Assembly (NCBI GenBank): GCA_021018815.1
Contig: JAITYX010000021.1
Coordinates: forward strand, 7,531,001-7,595,000
Length of the DNA stretch: 64,000 nt
Source: Talinum fruticosum
Taxonomy: Eukaryota; Streptophyta; Magnoliopsida; Caryophyllales; Talinaceae
Direction of reading: 5' to 3'
Every line of letters begins with the position of its first letter. Position 1 is the first letter of the stretch. Below the pieces are notes generated by a model. That model saw only the letters and a program-made list of their open reading frames with translations, was not told where the DNA came from and ran no database searches. The position numbers were made by a program, and so were the translations under genes. Shown piece after piece: positions 57,793-64,000 of the stretch.

Positions 57793-59444
57793 TTAGGATA
57801 CATCTTGTTGATTCTTTGTAGGGCAATTTCGACTATCATGATGTACATACTGGCCACAAGATTTACAATGTCTACGATGTTTTGCTGCACCTCCATAGCC
57901 ATCTCCTTTCTCCTCTGATTCACTTCCCACTTCCTTTTAAAGTTGATGGTTTTGGAGGATGAATGTCAACTTCTTCTAAAAGACTACAACCTACAAATGA
58001 TTCCAAATCCTTTGACTTGCTATACCCTTTTTCACCTAATACAATCAACTTCTTCTTCACACTATTGCACACTTCTATGACCATTTTGAGGTCTTCTTCA
58101 TTTGGTTTGGCATAGTGCATTACTTCAAAGAAACCTCCCCAGGCATTGGTGACTAGTTGTCTCTTATTTTTTTCCTTTACACATGCTTCCAACAATGTAC
58201 GGTGATCATCAAAAATAGGCTTATGAGTTGCTTCTTTTGTCCATCTATTCAAAATAAGTGGATTTGGAATTTCCTTCTTCAAGTCTCCACGTAAGGCAAC
58301 CAAGATATGATGACATGAAATACCTTCTAATTCAAACATTTTACAGGAACATTTTTCCTCAAAATTGGAAGTATAATAAGTTACTTCCTTTTTTACTTGC
58401 AACACTTTTCATCACTATCATCTATGGTATATACTCTAATCCCATCGTCCTCATCTAGTTTTATGACCACACACTATATACAACTTAACCATAATTCATC
58501 TTGGAATATATAAAAGTTCTTGTGAGTATAAACCTACCTTGCATGCTTTTCTAAATCTGAATTTGTTCTCAATTGAGGCACAAAAGACAAGTTAGTATGA
58601 TCAAACTCTCTCTCATTATCCCATTGTATCTCAATGGCACACTCATATTGTAGCACCCTGGCCGTTTGCTAGGGACATCACATCGCTAGAATCCTCTTCA
58701 AGAATCCTTAAGGCTAAATGAGGGAACAACCTAGCTAACTAAACATGCTTTTAAAACTCATGAAAGCCACCCAACATTTTTTTTAAAGGAGAATCTACTT
58801 CGAGTTTTAAACTCATACGACTTCAAACTAACATTTGGGTTCACGCGACCCTACAACATAAATTAAGTACAGCACCGACAAAGTCTTGGTGGGGGCCACC
58901 GAGGCCGAATCAGAGCATCTATAAATGCCAACAAACCTCAAGCTACAGACATGTCTGATTACCAAATAAATTTTACACGTCATACTCGAAAGCACACATA
59001 ATTAAACATAAGTAATCAATGCATTAAAGTTTCTTGTAACTAAAAGAGCATCAAAATGGCCTCCAAAATGACAAAACTTTCCAGGAACCTTAATGTTGCT
59101 CTGGATCTGAAAAGATGAAAAAGTAGGGGGATGAGCAACCACAGCTCAATGGGAGTCCTTCGCCTCCCAAAAACCAAAATGAATTTGCATGCATACATAT
59201 ATATAGTATAATAGCAGTCAATACTTAATGACCATAATATTAGTAATCGAGTTGTATCATAAAGATAATCTTACCTTATTCCACCCTTAATCGAATGGGA
59301 AAACCATAATGCATTAGAACTCAAGTGAACCGCATTTCCTTCATAAATATGACCAATCAATTCCCAATCTAGAACTTAGCTTAATTTTTATCATCTTTAA
59401 TTTCTTTGGGCAAAAACTAGTACCATGGTACTCAAATGACGTCT

Positions 59445-60350
59445 ATGATCTGACCCAACGTACCACGGTACTGGGATTCGGAACCACTCACGCTTGTGCA
59501 TAAGTTTTCTATCGGGAGGACTTGTAATCTAGGAGTGAAAGTCGTTGCCCTCAAGCCGGAATATGTCACCTTCCTAGATTTTGTATTTCGACACCTATGG
59601 GTCTACCCAACGTACCACGGTATAGGGATTCGGAACCACTCACGCGTATACCCAAGTTTACTACCTGGAGTGAAAGCCGCTACTCGTGGGTCGGAATATG
59701 TCACCTTCCTAGACTTGGTATTTCGACGCCTGTGAGCCGACCCCATGTACGACGGTACAGGGATTCGGAAACACTCACGCGTATACTCAAGTTTCCTATC
59801 CGGGAGGACTCGTAATCTAGGAGTGAAAGCCACTGCCCTCAGGCCGGAATAAGTCACCTTCCTAGATTTTGTATTTCGACGCCTGTGAGCTGACCCAACG
59901 TACCACGGTACAGGGATTCGGAACCACTCACGCGTATACCTAAGTTTACTACTCGGAACGACTCGTAATCTAGGAGTGAAAGCTGCTACCCGTGGATCGG
60001 AATATGTCACCTTCCTAGACTTGCTATTTCGACGCCTGTGAGCGGACCCAATGTACGACGGTACAGGAATTCGGAAACACTCACGCATATACTCAAGTTT
60101 CCTATTCGGAAGGACTCGTAATCTAGGAGTGAAAGTCGCTGCTCTCGGGCCGGAATATGTCACCTTCGTAGATTTTGTATTTTGACGCCTGTGAGCCGAC
60201 CCAATGTACTACGGTACTGGGGCTCGGAACCACTTACACATATACCCAAGTTTACTACCCGTAAAGACTCATGATCTAGGAGTGAAAGCCGCTACCCGTA
60301 GGTCGGAATATCATCTCATGTCACCTTCCTAGATTTCGTACCGGTAAAGT
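59445..60350. repeat. 153-bp tandem array, six copies, dimeric (306-bp) organisation
   Basis: The marker TAC(C/G)ACGGTA falls at about 59461, 59613, 59748, 59901, 60054 and 60207, giving spacings of 152, 135, 153, 153 and 153. Two variants alternate. Type A has TACCACGG, ACTCACGCGTATACC and CTACTCGTGGGTCGG. Type B has TACGACGG, ACACTCACGC, TATACTCAAGTTTCC and GCCCTCAGGCCGG. The second copy lacks an 18-base segment. Each unit contains GGGATTCGGAA and GTCACCTTCCTAGA. Confidence 0.9.
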
Positions 60351-60639
60351 GCTCCAATCCCAAGAAATCAACTTCCCATTTTACGTATGGTTGTTATCTC
60401 TATCATTTATTCACATATGTATTTAGTAAATTGCTTCATGAGGTCCAAAGCCATATTTTAAGTCTTAGACTCGCTTCTCGACATAAAATACAAGGTTTAC
60501 AAGTATCACGGGACAAAGCCCACAGGTTGTGGGGTCCAAAACTGCTTTGGAGGTCTCCACAGACCTTCCCACGGCCCATGGAGGTCAATGGTTGGCTCTA
60601 GAGGTCATCAAGGGCTTTCCCATGGTCAGTGGGGACTTC

Positions 60640-60830
60640 TGGTGGCCACCACGGGCTATCCCACGACCTGTGGGAGCACCTGCGGTGGGTATTTTGAGTC
60701 AATTAAGCCACTGCTTGACACAACGGCCTACCACACAGCCTATGGGGACACCCGTGGTGGGTATTTTGGGTCAATTAAATCTCTGCTGGGCACCACGGCC
60801 TGTGGGGACACCCGTGGTGGGTGGCAGTGG
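60640..60830. repeat. Short tandem repeat, about 75-bp unit
   Basis: GGTGGGTATTTTG(A/G)GTCAATTAA followed by CACNGCCT...TGTGG/TATGG occurs twice, and GGACACCCGTGGTGGGT starts a third copy. The unit is GC-rich against an AT-rich background. Related GGCC/CCACGG segments extend leftward to about 60540. Confidence 0.7.
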
Positions 60831-61527
60831 CTCCCAAACTCCATTTTCTTATCTTCTACCTATTTTGTCCTTGTGGGGTATCTATGAAAGGTTCATTTTA
60901 TAAATTTTTCAACATTCTAAGTATCATACTTGTTCAATAAACCCATTAAAATGCACATGCAAGATACATACTTCTTATACAGAGTTTTGGGCAAACACAC
61001 ATTTCCGATCATCGATCCCCAAGAGCATTATACCAAGTATATTCTCTAACAAATGTCAAACCCAAACCTTAACAAAACCACAATTTCACAAAGATTTAAA
61101 CATATTTGGTACACTTCCATCTTCATGCATGAAATTATAGCAACAAAAGAGAAGCATAACCAAGTACATGATGATGATAATGTTCCTACTCCTTTTCCCT
61201 CTCCAACATCCTCCTAGCATATTTATATCAATGAACCACTCCAAAACACATGCATGCAACAATTTCTTGAAGTTTTGAGCATTCAAGGTTGGTCTACAAG
61301 CACACTTACGAAATTTATTTTGGATGAAAAGTAATATATATTGGGGAGAAGAAGGAAACCCACTTTAATTATGATTGGTGTTAAGTCCTTGATGATTGTA
61401 TTCTTGAACCTTCCTTCTCTTTTTCTACCTTTGTTCTTACTTCTATCCTCAGTAAAAGTGTTTAAACATGAAGGAGTTGAAGCTTGGATCAAGGGAGGTT
61501 GAAGCAAAATGTCTCCTTTGATTTCCC

Positions 61528-61529
<2 letters not shown>

Positions 61530-61577
<48 letters not shown>

Positions 61578-61580
61578 CTC
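61530..61580. repeat. (CT)n microsatellite
   Basis: About 20 uninterrupted CT units, then CTCCTCTCTC. It lies within the solo LTR at 58649-62135. Confidence 0.95.
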
Positions 61581-62474
61581 TATTTGGAGTTGTTAGATTT
61601 CCTTTTCCAGAGAAAATGAGCAAACCCCTTTGGTTTGAGCCTCATCTTTGATGTATGTATTAGATTTGGAGGGTTGCAATTATTATTTGGAGTAAGGAGT
61701 AGATAGGTTGAGTGTGTCAGATTTTAGGAGGGGAGTGGTGTTGCAATGATGGTTGGAGCATGGTGATAGAGGTGAAGTGCAACAATAGACAAAGGTGGAA
61801 GGAAAAGCGATCAGATTTTTTTTTGCCTAAATGCTGAGGTTTTGGGATGAAAGAAATATGTTTTGGATGTTTAGACATTAGAAAGATAATAATGCTTTAA
61901 GATTTATTTAATCCAAGCAACTAGCAACCCAAATGAATATTTTCTAAGCTTACTCCTAATATTATTTCCAACTAAATTAACCGTTAACTAACAAATTTGC
62001 AAAGAAATACATATATATAAGATAATTAGCACATTATGAATTCTATTATAACCAACTATTAAGTTAAGTCGTTTACAGAATAAATCATAAATATTAATCA
62101 AATATTCTTTTTAATATATTTTTTAGGGCGTTACACATATCTCATCCAAAATTCGACCAAGCTCAACTGGTTATTAACAAACTTGTTAAACATGGAATTT
62201 TCACTCTCTGATCTAGAGGTTGTCCTCAACAATCTAGATAAAAATATATGTATAAAATAAGTAATTACTCAATGGCCACATGCCGGAGTTACGCAACAAC
62301 CACACAATATACATCATTCATTCAACAAGATTATACACCAATTAGTAAAAAGTATAAACATGCATGTAAATAACGATACTCATCCGAAATAACAAAAACA
62401 TCCACTATAGGTAATTATTCAACAAGATTATACATTAATTAGTCAAAATATAAACATGCATGTAAATATAATTA

Positions 62475-64000
62475 GGTTGCAAAACACATATTACCTCTGT
62501 CAGAACTTCGAATTGGTCAACGAGAGAGCTGGCGTTCACGCTGACAGGTGTGTGGGGTGATAATGGCGTACCTGTGTTGGTGATGAAGTACGAACTCATC
62601 AGGGCCTCCATCTCTGCCACCTTTGCTGCCATTTGTGACATTTTGGGTCGGTTGAAACTCAATTATGGACTGTTGAGACTCCATTTGGGACCTCATTTGA
62701 GTCATTTTGACCTTCATATACGCTTGGCTGGAAGTGACGGGGCGCCTCTTCGTAGCCCCAAAGTGCTCAACTATCCCCACCAGACCAATGACGACTCAAA
62801 TACGACCGGGATGCTTATCTCTTTGTAGGGCCAAAGCTAACTTGTCCCTCCTCCCAGTGGTGTCAGCGACTTTTGAAGTCAATGTTTGTGACAAAGACTC
62901 CTATAAGAAGAAAAAAATATTATCATTTGACAATTCATAAATATTAAAACCGATAAGTTATCAAAATAAATAAAGGACAAAGTAAAAAAACTCAGGAGTC
63001 AGCGTGAAATAGCTTCTAGATCGGGGTAGTGAAGGTTCCATCTTTCTTCTTTTTCCTTCGACCCACAGCTCGTCCCTATCGACAATGAGCTGAGCAGTAT
63101 CTATGCTGGAACCTTCACCAGATGTTGTTTGAAGTTGTTCAAGCTTTTGCCTGTACAACCTCTCCTCCAATTTCACATACCCCGCACGGGACAACACACC
63201 AGGGTATGTATTGCTCTTAATCCTCTTCCAGTTGGCTTCACCTATCGCCTGCGCAAACGAAAATATCAATGCATAACACTTAAATCGAAAATAGTTGTAT
63301 ATATAGTTGACAATTTCTTCCATTTTATATCAATTCAACAACGAAAATATCAGTGTAAAAGATAACTCCCTCTCATTATCCTCTACATCTGCCTTTCTCA
63401 AGTATATCTCACCACTTACATTTATAGAAAACCAACATCACACTATTTTTATATGACATTGAATGTCGAATGAAGTTGCATACTATTCAAACCCTCTATT
63501 TTCTCCTTAGAGCTACCCATTAACTTTTTATACAATCATTGATGATGTATTATCAAAAAAGGTATCAAAGTAATGAAATTGCCATGTATTTCAGAGATGT
63601 GACATGTGATTCAAACGATCTCCACTCCTCCTCGGTGATATTATTGTAGACTTCACAGGGTCTACCTTCTTGTTTTATCTGGCTTGTTTTGTAGATCTAT
63701 ATAGCGACAACGCGATATTTGAAGTCTCTAAACATTTCCACTACCGACATAAGTGTCTTGTGTTTCACGGAGGGGATCTCAGATTCATTAACGTTCAAGT
63801 TGAACGTTCTCTGAAACATAAGAATGATACGCATTAGTACATATATATTAACCATTTACAATATAAGTTGCAATACTAAGTTCAGATGTAGTCATTTACC
63901 TGAATATCGTTCCAAAGTTTGTCCTTAATGGAATCAGGGACATCAGCCTATTTTCTGTAGTTGATGTTTACATGGGAGCGGGTTGCCGGACTAACATAGC
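62475..64000 (-). pseudogene. Plant CACTA (Ptta/En/Spm-type) second ORF, running off the right end
   Basis: Minus-strand segments read RSHVNINYRK, then DVPDSIKDKLWNDIQ (about 63990-63900), MSVVEMFRDFKYRVVAI and EVYNNITEEEWRSFESHV (about 63760-63600). Next come ANWKRIKSNTYPGVLSRAGY (63250-63170), IVDRDELWVEGKRRK (63085-63040) and a coiled-coil-like MKVKMTQMRSQMESQQS (62720-62660). The pattern of a KLW(N/D)DI block, then EEW..F, then DR..LW matches the Ptta/En/Spm-type ORF that accompanies plant CACTA transposases. A stop after RVVAI and gaps suggest introns or decay. The 5' part lies beyond the window. Confidence 0.6.

Larger units (their letters stand above)
58649..62135. mobile_element. Solo LTR, 3487 bp, with internal tandem array
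   Basis: Starts TGTAGCACCCTGGCC and ends AGGGCGTTACA, with CATAT duplicated exactly on both sides (58644-58648 and 62136-62140). Its ends resemble the gypsy-type LTRs in the window (reverse complement of the end reads TGTAACGCCC). No gag or pol sequence occurs inside. It splits the FRS fragment; joining the flanks restores FWMRYECAIEIQW. It carries a 153-bp tandem array, a 75-bp tandem pair and a CT microsatellite. An unusually long LTR; a non-autonomous element without genes is an alternative. Confidence 0.85.
57793..62233 (-). pseudogene. FAR1-related (FRS, MULE-derived) gene fragment split by a solo LTR
   Basis: FAR1/FRS proteins are nuclear regulators domesticated from Mutator-like transposases. 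Minus-strand order: 62233-62136 (TTSRSESENSMFNKFVNNQL), then across a 3.5-kb LTR CAIEIQWDNEREFDHTNL and LEKHAR ending at a GT donor (58537/58536), a 64-bp intron, VVIKLDEDDGIRVYTIDDSD, and the SWIM zinc finger CSCKMFELEGISCHH. Then come IPNPLILNRWTK and a C-terminal knuckle (CKSCGQYVHHDSRNC), stop at 57793. One-base frameshifts lie near 58408 and 57927. The N-terminal FAR1 domain and the catalytic MULE core are missing. It could equally be a decayed MULE transposase gene. Confidence 0.8.

Noticed and set aside
57793..58473. Functional FAR1-type light-signalling regulator
   Set aside because: Frameshifts, missing N-terminal domains and a 3.5-kb LTR in the coding region argue for a pseudogene.
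59445..60350. Regularly spaced repeats that could suggest a CRISPR array
   Set aside because: The 153-bp units are contiguous tandem copies with no unique spacers, in a plant LTR.

Overview
This window reads as nuclear DNA of a flowering plant, most likely a eudicot. It is AT-rich, its genes have GT-AG introns, and one gene is a type III polyketide synthase with the intron position typical of chalcone synthases. Most of the rest is plant transposable elements: Ty1/copia, chromodomain Ty3/gypsy, LINE, CACTA, hAT- and Tourist-like MITEs. No organism can be named from sequence alone. A short-period AATAAGTT-type motif around 33.7-34.1 kb reminds me of Caryophyllales genomes, but that is only a weak hint.

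Layout. 0-2.3 kb: a four-exon 2-oxoglutarate/Fe(II) dioxygenase gene on the minus strand with a one-base frameshift in exon 2. 3.2-6.3 kb: a decayed LINE (minus). 6.8-11 kb: a decayed CACTA transposon (plus) with internal tandem repeats, a 440-bp fold-back and subterminal inverted motifs. 11.4-11.9 kb: a Tourist-like MITE. 12.7-17.6 kb: copia element 1 (minus). 20.65-28.05 kb: copia element 2 (minus) with 149-bp LTRs, split by a 2.7-kb solo LTR with a perfect target-site duplication (TSD). 29.87-32.54 kb: an intact two-exon type III polyketide synthase (plus), 391 residues, with an unusual active site and a hAT-like MITE in its intron. 34.4-53.1 kb: a three-level nest. Copia element 3 (minus) is split by a chromodomain gypsy element (36.97-48.65 kb) and by a 1.6-kb solo LTR, and the gypsy element is itself split by a 2.9-kb solo LTR. 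55.0-55.4 kb: a hAT-like MITE built of CGGGTT-type repeats. 56.5 kb: a tRNA-like sequence. 57.8-62.2 kb: a FAR1/FRS (MULE-derived) pseudogene split by a 3.5-kb solo LTR that carries a 153/306-bp higher-order tandem array. 62.5-64 kb: a plant CACTA-type transposon ORF running off the end.

Function. Only the polyketide synthase looks intact. The dioxygenase keeps its iron and 2-oxoglutarate ligands but carries a frameshift. They are the only two host-type metabolic genes here, about 28 kb apart and separated by transposons; a shared pathway is possible but unsupported. The transposon history is unusually legible: joining the flanks of three of the solo LTRs and of the gypsy element restores the host reading frame, and TSDs are exact or one base off. 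The most unusual structures are the divergent polyketide synthase pocket, the gypsy element that appears to end in U5 sequence on both sides, and GC-rich blocks in three related LTRs that each end in a splice-donor-like GGTAA.
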